From assembly GCF_030704535.1 (NCBI RefSeq), contig NC_081810.1, forward strand, positions 5,427,501-5,491,500: a DNA stretch of 64,000 nt. The letters are read 5' to 3'. The notes beneath the pieces were generated by a model. It was not told where the DNA came from and made no database searches. It was given only the letters and a program-made list of their open reading frames with translations. Positions within the stretch are counted from its first letter, which is position 1. Every line of letters begins with the position of its first letter. A program made the translations under genes and the position numbers. Positions 10,723 through 23,572 of this stretch are shown piece after piece. This stretch comes from Vitis vinifera. Lineage: Eukaryota > Streptophyta > Magnoliopsida > Vitales > Vitaceae.

Positions 10723-13700
10723 TCATCCGGCACGCTTCCGCTTTGACCGCTTGCTTCTCCTTGGTCCAGCATATTGTGGAACCTGTTTGCTACCACTAGA
10801 AACATATGCCTCTTCTAAAACATCATCACCCTGTTAGAGATCTTGAATTAGTTTCAACAAGATTTCTGGTGGTAAAAAATCTGTATATGACATGAAAATT
10901 AGACATGCAAATTTCAAAGACAGGATTACAACTGGGTTATGGTCTTAGATAGACTAATGATAGTTCTTCATTCTGAATAGCAAAACAATCTGATTCCTAA
11001 CTTCACATAAATTTCACTAATCTGGTGAAGACTTGGACTCCTATTCACACTAGATCTTACATTAAGGGAATCATTATCATGACATTGACATCATCACCGA
11101 ACACTTGCGAGAAATTTGGTTCTTCTGTATATCAGATGATGTATCTTACATGCACATGAAGCAATCATTCTTCCACATGGTAGAACTTTTAGAATAGGAG
11201 GGTAGGTCAGCATGGAGTCTAAAACTGTGAGGATCTTCTTTGGGGAGAGGTAGACTCAACATATAACCTGTGTTCCACATACACTTGCACACAACTGACA
11301 CGAATTTGTGAAAAATGAAACTCCTATTAATCTTATTCAAATTTGAATTCATTGATTCTACTCTTCATTAGAAATCATCCAGCTGTTGTTGGTTAGCACA
11401 ACAATTCAGATTAAATACTTAATTAATTTCAGGTGCCACAAAGGAACCTACTTTCTACTGCCACCAAAAAGTGGCAGTATCAAGTGATGATGATCAAGAC
11501 AGTGCATGTTCTATGACTCCATCAAAGATGAAAAAGTCTTTTGCATTTCCTCATTTCCTTATCTTATACACTCGTGTTTCAATTACAAACTTCAGAAGAT
11601 GCACAAATGCATAATTAAAGAACACTCAGGTTGGTGATGCCCAGTAAACATACAACATCCAAGCAAGGTTCCAATCTTCCATTCTGTGGTCCCACAGAAA
11701 AAAATCCACCCGGTAAAAAATAAACTAACCAGATGAACCTTAACATGCTACTCTGTTCTTTGCCATGGTAACTCCAAGAAAATTGAAAATTTTCATATGG
11801 TAACAATCAGGCACAACCAGTTGTGGGTCCCTCTGTCAAATGCAGGATTTTTATGCTCATGGAAATGCGGAGACTTTTTGTTTTTATTGTTGACTCAAAC
11901 CATAAATAAAAGAACTAAAAAAAAAAAGAGATTTTATAATAAATAATAGCCTTGGAGGACAGGACTAATAATAGCATGGCAAAAGGTCACATAAGAGACA
12001 ATGAGAAAGTTACCTTGTCTTTAGTCTCTTCATCTGAACCTTCATCAGAATCAGATTCAGATGCAAGAGCCTGAATCTCTTCTGCTGGCAATGCCTTGCT
12101 TATTTTTTTCTTCTTCTCTTCTTCTTTTAGTTGTCTAAACCTGTTCAATTGCCATCTTGTCAGTACGAACACTTTTGAAGCATCTGAAAAATAAGTAAAA
12201 AGATTTTATAAAATACAAAACCAACCTATCACCAGCCCTTGCAGGCTGAGAAGCTGATCTTTTTGCACGCCCTGCAGTAATGATTCCACTTGCATCCTCA
12301 TTCACAACAGGTTTGGCACCACCTAATTTGCGTAACCATACTTGTTGTGCTGTGCTCAGTACATTGTTTGTGAACCTAACAGCCATGCAAAGCATCTTAT
12401 GGATTAACAATCGAAGAACTTGCTCTGAAAATATTTTGCATTTTATTTTTATTTTATTGAAAACTTCACTAGAAATGATTTTAGAGATGATAAATAAATT
12501 TAATGCCAGAGAAATGGCACATCAGGACGTTTGTATTTCCAAAGATCCTACGCAATATATCAATATTTGGAAGCATGAGGGTACTGATGTCAACTGATTG
12601 GTCCATACCAAGTCAAAAGTTTTAAACACACAATGCATGTACTTCTCTAAGATTATCCTGTTCATTAAGTCCAAGTAATGTAGCATAAGACATGGATGAA
12701 AGACAAAAATAGTTAATCAGAAACTAACCAGTAAATTGATAATCCTGATGGGACAGATAGAGAAAAGTAACCAATCATGAGTGGAAGAAACTTGAAAACA
12801 AGAAGTGTATTCTTTTGAGATGGATCATCAGTCTGCCAAAAAAAAAAACCCAATTTTACTAGGAATGAAACAAAAAGAGAAGAAAATGATCAGAAAATAG
12901 ACTTATTCTTTACCTGAGGTGGCTTCATCAGCTCCATTGAAACATACTGAGAAATGACAAGGAGGACAGGTAAAACAAGGTATGCTGCAGTGTCTTGCCA
13001 GCCCAATGGTGGATGGCCATCCTGTAGGATTGTATGTGAGATTAGCCTTACAAAATGCCAAAAAATTATGAAATTATCCATTCAGTGCCGGTCAAATGAG
13101 GTCTTGGTGTTGGAATTAAGATAAATCTATTTTAAACCCTTGATGGCTTGGTCTGCTCAGACCACAGGATTTTCCTGTTCTTCTATTTTGGAAGTTCTTA
13201 GACCATGTAGTGCTTTAGGAGCTAAGGCTGGTAGCTGCAGTGTTTGTGTTTGTTTTCTTTGTTTTTTCTTCTTGTACTCATCCTGTGACCTGGATTTGGC
13301 TCGGGTGATTCAAAATCATTTTTTATTAAAAGAAAAAAAAAAAAAAGAAAGTCCAAAGTTTCTCAGACTATCCTCAGAAGCAAGCCAGAAGAAAATTGTA
13401 TTATCTACATACTGAAAATGGGACTTCTGCTATTCTATGAAATTTTTTGAAAGAAACCCAGCTCCTCACCTTTGCAAATTACTCTACTAAAACAGTCTCA
13501 TTTTAAGGTTAAAAAGAGAGTGGAAAACAAAACAATGTATCGGCTTGTGCAGAGATGTGCTTCAACTTAAGAGGTACATATGTGTCTAGCCTTGTTTTCC
13601 ATGAGGTTCATAACAAATGATGCAAGATAACTACATATGTTGAGAAGCGGCAGAGATATCAGTTAGCTTCACAAGTCCCAGTAATTATTTTTGATTACCA

Positions 13701-16700
13701 CAAACGGAATAAGCCAAGAAATGCCAGATCCACTTTGTCGAGCAGCAATTGTAGTTGGCCCACCCAAAGAGGGAATCCAAAAAAACCCTTCTGTCAACAG
13801 TCCCTTTGAGTAAAAAGGTTGAGATAGTTAGCATAAACAATTTAATCTGCATTAGAATCCAACCGTCAACATCACATAAGAGAGATGAGATATTTATTCA
13901 CCTCATTTGCCACATTTGAAAGAGCTTGATACAAACCTATCCAGACTGGTATTGTGGCCAAAGTTGGGAAACATCCTGTTCACATGGACAAATTAGATGT
14001 TGATGTGCATCAACAACATAATAACATTCTTAGCAAATGGGAATACATTAAATAAGATGGAGAAAGATGACAGTAGCAAGAACTTAAATAAAAAGGAGAA
14101 CAAATAAAAGCTAAAATTCCTACAAAAAGGATGCATGTATAAGGGCATATTACAGGAGAAACTACTGACAACCACATATGAGAACTACATTATCTTGGAT
14201 AATATAAAACCCTTAAAAGTTGGATCATTTGTCAATTGTTTATTAAAGTAAAGATGGAACGTTTCCATTGGTTTTGGCAGCCGCTCATCCAAGGCAAAAG
14301 TGCAAAGCTAACATAAATAACAACAATTAATTGTGACAGGAAGTTCCAATATATATCATAAAGTAAAACTCATTTGAAAAATTCATTCTAGACATTTTAT
14401 TTAGTAATCCCTGTGAAGCAGAAGACAGCAACTCCCAATTGCACTATCTAGAATGGGAGCTTCATACTCAATCAATTGCTTAGAGTGATATACTTTCAGT
14501 AGTCAAAGAAAAGTGGAAAGAAAGGTTTAAAGGAAAAACATCCTACAAACCAAGCATACAACTCCCATCTGTTTAAAATCTAAGGACAAAAATACTTGTG
14601 CTCTGGAAATTACAAAAAGGCAAGATTATACCAAATAAAATTCATTTTTAAAATGCCTTACAACCAACTCCATATAGAAATATCATAAATTCATGATCCA
14701 CATAATAAAATTAAAGATGATAGACTGTAAACGTACCTGCCAAAGGATTAACCCCAGCTTGCTTATAAAGCCGCGATGTCTCCAGTTGTATTCTTTCCTG
14801 AAGAGAAGATAAAAGAAGGAAGAGAACGGAAGGGCCAAAATGTTGTTAAGGAAGCAAATGAAAGCAGAACCACAGTCTGATCATAGATTTTAACTTTACA
14901 AACCACATTTTCAAATCTGGCATATAATAAAAGTAATAGAGAAAAGCATATTCAAGGGTAAAGCCAACTGTTATTCTTCTGAAAAAGATATGAAGGAGTA
15001 CTGTAACAGAAAAATTACAAATGAACAAAAGCTCTCTCTCTTTCTTGAGTCCAAAGAAAAAATGAACCTGAAGAAACAATTTTACAATTTCATTCGACAT
15101 GAACATGTGGAACTCTAGTATTCAGACCATAGTGGTTTTACTCAATGCAAACCAGCAGCCCTCCAGAGGGATTACAAGGGAAGTGCTTACATTCAGGCTG
15201 CTATCCTAGGTAGGAGCAGTAGCCCTTGAATGCTGGTTAATTCTTAGGGATTTAGAGGGAGTGACAGGGTGTACATAACTAAAACCTAATTGGGGTCAAA
15301 CTATGCACTGATGGGTGTAATGCACCAGGATATCTACTCACCTAGGGAAAGAACAAAACCAAATACAAAATTCTTAATAAAAAGAATAGAAACAGTCACT
15401 GCCAGGTACCACAAAAATTCAGTGCCAAGCACAAATGTAATATGGTCCCCTCATTTTCTAGCAGTTACTTTTCATAAAAACACTATTAGCATAAGATCCA
15501 CCCACCATGATCCTCAAATATGGGAGAATATCGAATTTAAGTTTTTGTATGTCTTTTTCAATTTTGCAATTCAATTTCTGTGAAAAAGTTGAAAAATTCA
15601 TGCACATGTAATTTGAAGATTGGACCTTCTTTTGGTTCTGGCTTTTTGGGTTTTTGGAGGAGATTGAGAATGTACCTCATTTTTTTACACCTTTAATTTT
15701 TTAAACTTTCAATTTGAATTTTAGAAAACAAAAGCCATTAAAGCTCAAGATTTACAGAATCCCACAAATGCAACAAAATACCATTGGTCCAGGCAGCTTA
15801 TCCAAGATTACTTCCCATTGGCCTCCCCCTTCAACTCAGCTCAACAAAACCTTAAATCCCAATTCCCAATGATTGGCTACATGAATCCTTCTCCAATATT
15901 AAGTATTAAGCTCCATCTGCCATTCATCCCAATTCTGTCATCTCACATGCTAAATCATAGCATTCAAATAAAAGTGGGGATAAAAAATTCCCTTCCAAAA
16001 ATCTTTGTTAGGCTACGTGGTTCCATCTGATCGTTATTCATTAGATTATTTTTCATGGTGGTAAAAAAGGCAAAAAAGAAAAATTGTTTACTTTTCTGTT
16101 CATTTAGCATTCTGATGATTCTTTTTAGCAGCTAATACAATAGTACAGCATTGAAGATACATGATGCCCTCAAGTGGCTTGCAACATGTCAATGATTTCA
16201 TTGCCTCTTTTCCCACAATATGCATGCTCTACTGGTCATCTGAACATAATTTATACAATTAATTTACCAGTACTTTCCGTACCTATCATAAGGAGAAACA
16301 ATAGGCCTATAAATCAATTTAGTTAGTTCTTTTCTTTTATAAATGTGGCATGAAAATAAAATATTTTGCCAGAAAAAATGATCTAAGCATCATTGAATAA
16401 GTGTTAGAATCAAGGAGATGAGTTGAAACTTGAAACTGATATATTATTTAAGAAACTTTGAACTCAAATGAAACATCTCAAAACCAGAGTTCCAGAAAAA
16501 TCAGATTCTTAATTTCCTCATGAGTGCAGTTTTCACTGTCAATAAAAAATGTAATGATTGTACACTCGTAGATAAAAGAAAATGGTACTTTCTCAAATTG
16601 AACCTTGAGGATGTACCAACCTGATTGCCCTTATATCTTTCTTGAATGGCCTTGATCTTTGGTTGAAGATTTTGCATGGCCAGTGTTGATTCAACCTACA

Positions 16701-18178
16701 TACAAATACAACAAATGTCATCATATAACAGCACCAACAGTGTCATCAGCAGAAGTCAATATTACATGGGAATGATGGACATGAAACATCTTGCTTCTCA
16801 GGTACAGACAACGTAGCGTTAATTTCTCAGAACAATTTTTTATTTCACCAAAATCAAGTATATATATATATATATTGGATAAGCACACAGAAAATACTAT
16901 AAATAAAAAAATGAAGATAACAAAATAGGAAAAGGCTAAGATGAGCCAATGTAATCAAGCATAAAATTAAACAAATAGTTAAGTCTCTATTTTAGGAATT
17001 TATGCCTTTGCTATACAGAATGGTAGAAAGATCATCATTCTATAAGTTTTCTTCCTTAATGATAAAGACAATAATTGTTCACCTGCTTCTTTGTCAAGGG
17101 ATATGTAGCAATTTTCACGATAACAGTGAGCAATATAATCGCAAATCCATATGCATAGGGAACATGCACTGCTGTTAGGCCATCCTCCAGAACCTGATAC
17201 AAGTAAAATAAATACATTATTCCAATAAATACACATAAAATACACTTGAGAAGCATAGGATCATCAAACTACTGAAAATTTTCAACCACAATCTAGAAGT
17301 CCAAAGGAGAATAAACACACACTAGATAACCAGTAGTATTAACACTAGATAACCAGCAATATCAGAACCTTAAAAGTGTTTCTTTGATCTAACTCTCCTC
17401 TTGTCTTCCTGCGTGTATTTCCAAAATAAACCAATTGTTGTACAACATCATATTCTTTCAGCTAAGGTTGCCCCTGGTAGCACTGACTTCAAATCGAAGG
17501 CTCCAATTAGAGTTCCACCATCTGTTTGATATTTTCATCACCCCCCTCAGGGAAAACCCTCTTCAGTCTGCTTGGCCCTATCTTGCTCTACGTTGGTTTC
17601 ATATACTAATAAATTTTGTTTTTAATTTAGATCCCATACACGATAAGTCCACAAAAAACAACACTTTCAAACAGAAATGGAATTCCCAAATCAATTCCAA
17701 TTCACTGCAAGCAAAACACCACTAAACCAAATGATTTAAGAAAAATTATTAACAAAAACACGCCCCATAATAATCATTATCAGGAATCGAATATCAAACA
17801 TGTTTATAATTTCAATTCTAAATCCAAAAGTACCTTCAAAACAACTTCCATACCCTCCGAAATAAACCCGAACCACCCACCGTTCTTCTGCACTGCAGCA
17901 TCAGCTGTGCCTGACGCGGGTCCAGCGGCAGCCGGATCGGCAGAAACTGCAGCGTCGGCGAGAGTGTAGAGCAAGCTTTCAGCTCGGCTAACAATTCCGG
18001 CAAAATCAATCGAAGAAGAATCTAAGGAGTGAATAGGAGGAAGGTCATGTAAACTGAATTTGACTCTGGTGGAGATGAGTCTACGGTGAGGAAGAGAGTG
18101 TAGGAGGCCATGGCGAGAGCTGAGGGAAGGGAGTGGCTTCCCGATGAAGGGTGGAGAAGAGATTAGCGTTCTCGCCAT
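10723..18178 (-). CDS. ALB3: ALBINO3, chloroplast thylakoid membrane insertase (Oxa1/YidC/Alb3 family), 11 exons
   Basis: Eleven exons were read on the minus strand: 18178-17834, 17193-17083, 16695-16621, 14797-14737, 13975-13902, 13803-13699, 13021-12914, 12832-12729, 12375-12226, 12140-12014 and 10830-10723. All phases agree and give 455 aa, close to the ~460 aa of Arabidopsis ALB3. Exon 1 encodes a Ser/Arg-rich chloroplast transit peptide. The conserved five-helix core follows: 'HVPYAYGFAIILLTVIVKI' (TM1), 'CFPTLATIPVWIGLYQ' (TM2), 'GISWLIPFVDGHPPLGW' (TM3 region), 'AAYLVLPVLLVISQYVSMEL' (TM4) and 'LPLMIGYFSLSVPSGLSIYW' (TM5). The stromal tail has the basic motifs that bind cpSRP43 (RFRQLKEEEKKKK and the terminal RRSKRSKRKRAG), separated by an acidic Ser/Asp/Glu stretch. 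ALB3 inserts light-harvesting chlorophyll proteins and other thylakoid proteins, working with cpSRP and SecY. The acceptor of the sixth exon (CAAAG) is weak but fits the protein exactly. Confidence 0.95.
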
Positions 18179-18922
18179 GGACGCTGTGGTGAAGGTTTCT
18201 AGGGTTTGGATTCAGCTCCTCATGAGGAGATGATGAGGAGTCGCGCTTGGGCAGTGGGGGAGAGATGGTGAGAAAATTTTTGAGTATTATCCTCAATATT
18301 TCTGGCAAGGACGAAATAATCTCCAAAAATCCTCTCACCGCGTCTCTTTCTGAATATGCAAGCATGCCAATCACAACGCTCCACGTTGCGGTGAAGCGGG
18401 TTCTGCCGTCATTTAACACGCAAATATTTGGGAAAAAGATATACGGACGCTAAGAGGCCACCGGAGGATGGCGTGTATCTTGTGGATCCTAATTCTATTA
18501 GCTGACAATATAATTCTTGTTTTCTATTTTCAAAAATAAAAAATAATAATAAATTTAAATTTTTTGAATAGATTTTAATAATTATTATTATCTATTTTGT
18601 TGCAATTAGAAATTTAGAATATTCACTTCAAAGAATTTGGTGAAAAAAATAAGTAGAAATTAAAAGGAATTTTTAATTTTATTTGAATACGGGTCTGGTC
18701 TTTAATTGGGTTGGGAACTTGGGATGGCTTCATTACGGCCCAGCTGACTTCCGAAGGACCAAAATATCTCCATACCTGCGGGGGTGTGGGGTAGAGCATA
18801 CGAGGATTTTTTATGAAGGTACGATGATATTAAAAAATAATTTTTAAATTATTGTAATAGAAAAAATAATTTCAAATCTACGATAATTTTTGTTAAATAA
18901 AAAAAAAAATATTTATTTTTTT

Positions 18923-19068
18923 AAATCGTCTCTTTAAAAAATGATTTATAAAATTGAAATCGTCTCTTTAAAATACGATTTTCATCAAAATCTAATAAAA
19001 ATTAAAAGATGATTTTCACAAAAATAAAAAATAAAAAATTAATTAATTGGAAAAGAGACAATTTCCCC

Positions 19069-19101
<33 letters not shown>

Positions 19102-20798
19102 TTAAGCAATAGAAATAGTTTTTTTGAAGAGACAATTTCCACAAAAAATAAAAAAAAACAAATTTAATATATATTATAATATAATTAATTATTATCATGA
19201 GAAATTGAGATAAGAAGTGGGCATGCTTTCATAGAAGAAGTTATGATCAAGGGCTAATGACTAAAAGGCTTTTGGAGTGGGAAATTGAGAGGAACAAAGG
19301 GAAAAATTGGGAATGAGTTTATGGAATATGCGGAAGACGTGTTTGAGAGAGTTTCTCAATTGGAAGTATAACTCATAAATATAAAATTCAACTACTTTTA
19401 CTTTATTGGTAATCACTTATGAGCGTAAAAACAAGTCTATTTTTCTAATTAAATGTGTTCCATCGTACATTTTCAAGGACTGACATTGTAAGTTTGATAG
19501 GTACCATATTTTAAAAATAATTATTTAATAAATTAATAACAAATTTGTTTTTTATAAAATCATTTTCACATAAACAAAAAAAAGATAAATATCATTTATC
19601 TTATAAATAAAAAACAATATCAAACTAAAATAATTTTATTAGTTGTAATTAATTGAATTAATTTAAATAAAATTGAAGATTAAGAACAATTAAAATTATT
19701 TAACTTATTTTTTTTATATTTTATTCACTTTACAATGAAATTTTAACTTAAAGATTAATATTTTTAATCTTAAAATTTATATAATAAAATTAATTTAAAA
19801 ATTAAACAAAATAAAATTATTTATTTTGTAAATAATTATTTAATAAATTAATAACAAATTTGTTTTTAAAACTCATTTTTCACATAAAATTGATAGTATT
19901 TTTAGTTTTTTTTTTTTTTTTTTAATTCCAAAGTAAAAGAAAAAAATAATAGGTAAATATTATTTATCTGATATTAAATCTAGTATACTATTTATAAATT
20001 AAATTTAGTAAATAAAATTAATTAATTTTATAATATATATTTTTAATAATTGTATTATTGTATAAGTATAATAGAGAATGAAAAAATGGATTTTTAAAGT
20101 TTTTTTTTTTTGGAAAATCGTTTCTTGAAGAGACAATTTATAACGTTTTTGTTTTATATTTTTTATTTAATAAATTAATAACAATTTTTTTAAACTCAAT
20201 TATCACATAAAATTGATAATATTTTTTTTTAAATTCCAAAGTGAAAGAAAAAAATAATGTATAAATAGTATTTATCTTATATTAAATTTAGTATATTATT
20301 TATATATTAAATTTAGTAAATAAATTTAATTAATTTTATAATATATATTTTTAATAATTGTATTATTGTTTAAATAAATTAAAGAATGAAAAAAGTAGAT
20401 TTTTTCAGGTTTTGTTTTTGTTTTTTTTTTTAAGTGAGAATTTCTCACTTTTGTATTGTGGATTTGTCACGTAAAAATCGTCTCTTTTAAAGACAATTTA
20501 TCTCTCTCACACACACATGCATATATATATATATATATATATATTGTAGATTCCCACTTAGGTAGTTTTTTTTTTTTTTAAGTGAGTCTCACATATATGT
20601 ATTTTTTTGTGCAAAATCGTCGCTTGAAGAAATGGTTTCTCACTTTTTAATTTTTTTTATTTTTTATTTTTTGAAAATAGTCTCTTTAAGAGATGATTTC
20701 TTATTTCATTTATTTCTAATTTGAAATTATGTATTGGAAATACGATTTTTTTTGTATATATATATATATTTTAAATTGTCTTTAAAGAGATGATTTTT
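18923..20798. repeat. Family of 24-26 bp imperfect palindromes, AAATCGTCTCTT / AAGAGACGATTT
   Basis: The same inverted-repeat unit appears at 18923-18948, 18956-18982, 20113-20140, 20474-20500, 20613-20638, 20673-20700 and 20772-20798. Half units are at 19053-19064 and 19124-19138. The left arm is AAATCGTCTCTT and the right arm its reverse complement, with 0-2 bases between; single copies carry a few substitutions. They lie within and beside the ~320-base tandem repeats and are often followed by 'TTCTCACTTT' or 'TTCCAC'. I do not recognise the family; a transposon-derived origin is likely. Confidence 0.75.
19513..20470. repeat. Degenerate tandem repeat, three copies, period about 316-326 bp
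   Basis: The landmark TTATTTAATAAATTAATAAC begins at 19521, 19837 and (with small changes) 20163. The second and third copies stay alignable for about 300 bases: a 'cacataaaattgata' block, an 'aattccaaagt.aaagaaaaaaataat' block, and a shared block ending 'taataattgtattattg'. Poly-T and a palindrome of the family described separately close each unit. The first copy is shorter and more diverged. No open reading frame is conserved between copies. Confidence 0.7.
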
Positions 20799-21070
20799 CA
20801 CTTCCAATTTATTTCCTCTTTCCTACTTGAACAAAATTATGATAAATTTGAAATTATTTTTTCTAATAATTTAGGAATTATATTTTAAAACTGTCATACT
20901 CTTAAAAAAAAATCCAGCATATGAGTTGATGGGTTGCATCCTTGATGCGTTATGCGTCTCCCATTGCTTTTGTTTGTAAAGGCGGCAGCCAATTGGCCAC
21001 CTTTTAGGAAGCTTACGCGAGATGCTCACTCGGCTCAATTAACACGCTCGTGATTTTCCACAAGGCACAA

Positions 21071-21083
21071 GAATTTTCTGGAA
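21071..21083 (+). promoter_or_regulatory. Distal heat-shock element of the HSP70 gene
   Basis: GAATTTTCTGGAA is a perfect three-unit heat-shock element (GAAnnTTCnnGAA), about 240 bases before the HSP70 start codon. Heat-shock factor trimers bind this arrangement. Confidence 0.75.
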
Positions 21084-21168
21084 CCAATCAGAAAGAGCGG
21101 GAACACTCTAAAAGACAAGCAAACCACCGTCCACATATTTTCATCCAACGGCTCACAATATACAACAC

Positions 21169-21181
21169 GAACATTCTGGAA
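21169..21181 (+). promoter_or_regulatory. Proximal heat-shock element of the HSP70 gene
   Basis: GAACATTCTGGAA is a second perfect GAAnnTTCnnGAA element, followed closely by another GAA unit (21183-21185). It lies just upstream of the TATA box at 21193-21203 (CTTTTATAAGC), the usual layout of heat-inducible promoters. The implied leader is about 95 bases. Confidence 0.85.
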
Positions 21182-21324
21182 AGAAGCCTTTTCTTTTATA
21201 AGCTATTGTCTCCTCTGCTTTCCTTCAATCAAGAAGTGATAACTGCAAAGCCTGTCTGTGAATTTTCGTTTTCTAAATTCGATTTCCTTGCTACTCTGTG
21301 GTGTTTTCTTTGATCTGGTGAAGT

Positions 21325-23572
21325 ATGGCCGGAAAAGGTGATGGTCCTGCGATCGGAATTGATCTCGGAACGACTTACTCGTGCGTGGGGGTGTGGCAAC
21401 ATGACCGTGTTGAGATCATAGCTAATGATCAAGGCAACAGGACTACGCCTTCCTATGTTGCTTTCACTGACACGGAGCGTTTGATCGGTGATGCTGCCAA
21501 GAACCAGGTCGCCATGAACCCTATAAACACTGTTTTTGGTAAGCCTATGGCTCTCTGTCGATTGACAGTGTTTTTTTTTTTTTTTCAATTTGAGTTTTAG
21601 TGATTTGTTTGGTTGCTAAGAAAGTTGAGGAAAAAGAAAGTTTGCAATTGTTTTATATTCACTTTAAAAGAATGGATAATAAAGATTTCAAAATTTTTGC
21701 TTTATTTTTGGTTCCTGAATTTTCTGTTAAGTAAAGGGATGGTTGACGAATTATGAGAATTATTTAATGGAATAAATCGGGATTTAGATTATGCTCTGAC
21801 TGTGTGTTTTGATCCTGTGGTCTGCAGATGCGAAGCGTTTGATTGGAAGGAGATTCAGCGATTCCTCGGTTCAGAGCGACATCAAGCTCTGGCCTTTCAA
21901 GGTCATTGCTGGTCCTGGAGACAAGCCAATGATAGTGGTCAACTACAGGGGTGAAGAGAAACAATTTTCGGCAGAAGAAATCTCGTCAATGGTGCTGATA
22001 AAGATGCGAGAGATTGCCGAGGCATACCTAGGCACGAGCATAAAAAACGCCGTCGTTACAGTCCCTGCATACTTCAATGACTCGCAGAGGCAGGCGACGA
22101 AAGACGCTGGAGTTATTGCTGGCCTCAATGTGATGCGAATCATCAACGAACCTACTGCCGCTGCCATTGCCTATGGCCTCGACAAGAAAGCGAGCAGTGT
22201 CGGCGAGAAGAATGTGCTCATCTTCGATCTTGGTGGTGGAACATTCGATGTGTCACTCCTCACGATCGAGGAGGGCATTTTTGAGGTTAAGGCTACGGCC
22301 GGTGATACTCATCTGGGCGGTGAAGACTTTGATAACAGAATGGTGAACCATTTTGTTCAGGAGTTCAAGAGGAAGCATAAGAAGGATATTAGCGGAAGTC
22401 CAAGAGCTTTGAGGAGATTGAGGACTGCATGTGAGAGGGCGAAGAGGACTCTCTCCTCAACTGCACAGACTACAATTGAGATTGATTCTCTGTTCGATGG
22501 TATTGATTTCTACACAACTATTACCCGCGCTAGATTCGAGGAGCTCAACATGGATTTGTTCAGAAAATGCATGGAGCCCGTGGAGAAGTGTTTGAGGGAT
22601 GCTAAGATGGACAAGAGCGGTGTCCATGATGTGGTTCTGGTTGGTGGGTCTACTAGGATTCCCAAAGTCCAGCAACTGTTGCAGGACTTCTTCAATGGGA
22701 AAGAGCTGTGCAAGAGCATCAACCCTGACGAGGCAGTTGCATATGGTGCTGCAGTTCAGGCCGCCATTTTGAGTGGTGAAGGGAATGAGAAGGTTCAGGA
22801 CCTTCTGTTGCTGGATGTCACCCCTCTTTCTCTTGGTTTGGAGACCGCCGGAGGTGTCATGACTGTACTGATTCCGAGAAACACCACCATACCCACCAAG
22901 AAGGAGCAGGTGTTCTCCACCTACTCTGATAATCAACCTGGTGTGTTGATCCAGGTGTATGAGGGTGAGCGAACTAGGACCCGTGACAACAATTTGTTGG
23001 GCAAATTCGAGCTCTCTGGTATTCCTCCTGCCCCTAGAGGTGTACCACAGATCAATGTTTGCTTTGATATTGATGCGAATGGCATCCTAAATGTCTCCGC
23101 TGAAGACAAGACGACTGGGCAGAAGAACAAGATCACCATCACCAACGACAAGGGCAGGCTCTCCAAGGAAGAGATTGAGAAGATGGTACAGGAGGCGGAG
23201 AAGTACAAATCAGAGGACGAAGAGCACAAGAAAAAGGTGGAGGCTAAGAATGCATTGGAGAATTATGCATACAACATGAGGAACACAATCAAGGATGAAA
23301 AGATCGGCGCCAAGCTCCCACCTGAAGACAAGAAGAAAATAGAGGATGCAATTGAGCAGGCAATCCAGTGGCTGGATGCAAACCAGCTAGCAGAGGCAGA
23401 TGAGTTTGAGGACAAAATGAAGGAGTTGGAGAGTCTCTGCAACCCCATCATTGCTAAGATGTACCAGGGATCTGGTGGAGGCGATTTTGGTGGGGCCATG
23501 GACGAGGATGGTCCTTCTGCTGGAGGTGCTGGTGGAAGTGGTGCAGGACCTAAGATTGAGGAGGTTGATTAG
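21325..23572 (+). CDS. HSP70: Cytosolic heat shock protein 70 (HSP70/HSC70), two exons
   Basis: Exon 1 is 21325-21538 and exon 2 is 21828-23572. The intron (21539-21827) splits the codon after 'NTVF', the position shared by plant cytosolic HSP70 genes. The 652-aa product is full length. It has the ATPase domain with the three family signatures (IDLGTTYS near residue 12, [14 protein letters not shown], and [16 protein letters not shown]), the substrate-binding beta domain, the helical lid and a Gly-rich tail. It ends in EEVD, the motif bound by TPR co-chaperones such as HOP and CHIP, which marks the cytosolic/nuclear class. It binds exposed hydrophobic peptides in an ATP-dependent cycle with J-proteins and nucleotide exchange factors. 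The two heat-shock elements upstream (21071-21083, 21169-21181) predict heat induction, so it may be a stress-induced member rather than a purely constitutive HSC70. Confidence 0.97.

Larger units (their letters stand above)
18250..21040. other. AT-rich intergenic region packed with repeats
   Basis: Between ALB3 and HSP70 no gene is supported. The region contains an AAT microsatellite (about 19069-19102), an AT microsatellite (about 20520-20544), a degenerate tandem repeat with a period near 320 bases (19513-20470), and at least eight copies of a short palindrome (18923-20798). These are listed separately. The last 100 bases are less AT-rich and lead into the HSP70 promoter. Confidence 0.6.

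Noticed and set aside
18923-20798. Regularly recurring short palindromes considered as a CRISPR array
   Set aside because: Spacing is irregular, copies diverge, there are no cas genes, and the DNA is plant nuclear; a transposon-related repeat is far more likely.
21229-21588. 119-codon reverse-strand frame over HSP70 exon 1
   Set aside because: Antisense shadow of the HSP70 coding sequence, as are the reverse frames at 22457-22936 and 22933-23229.
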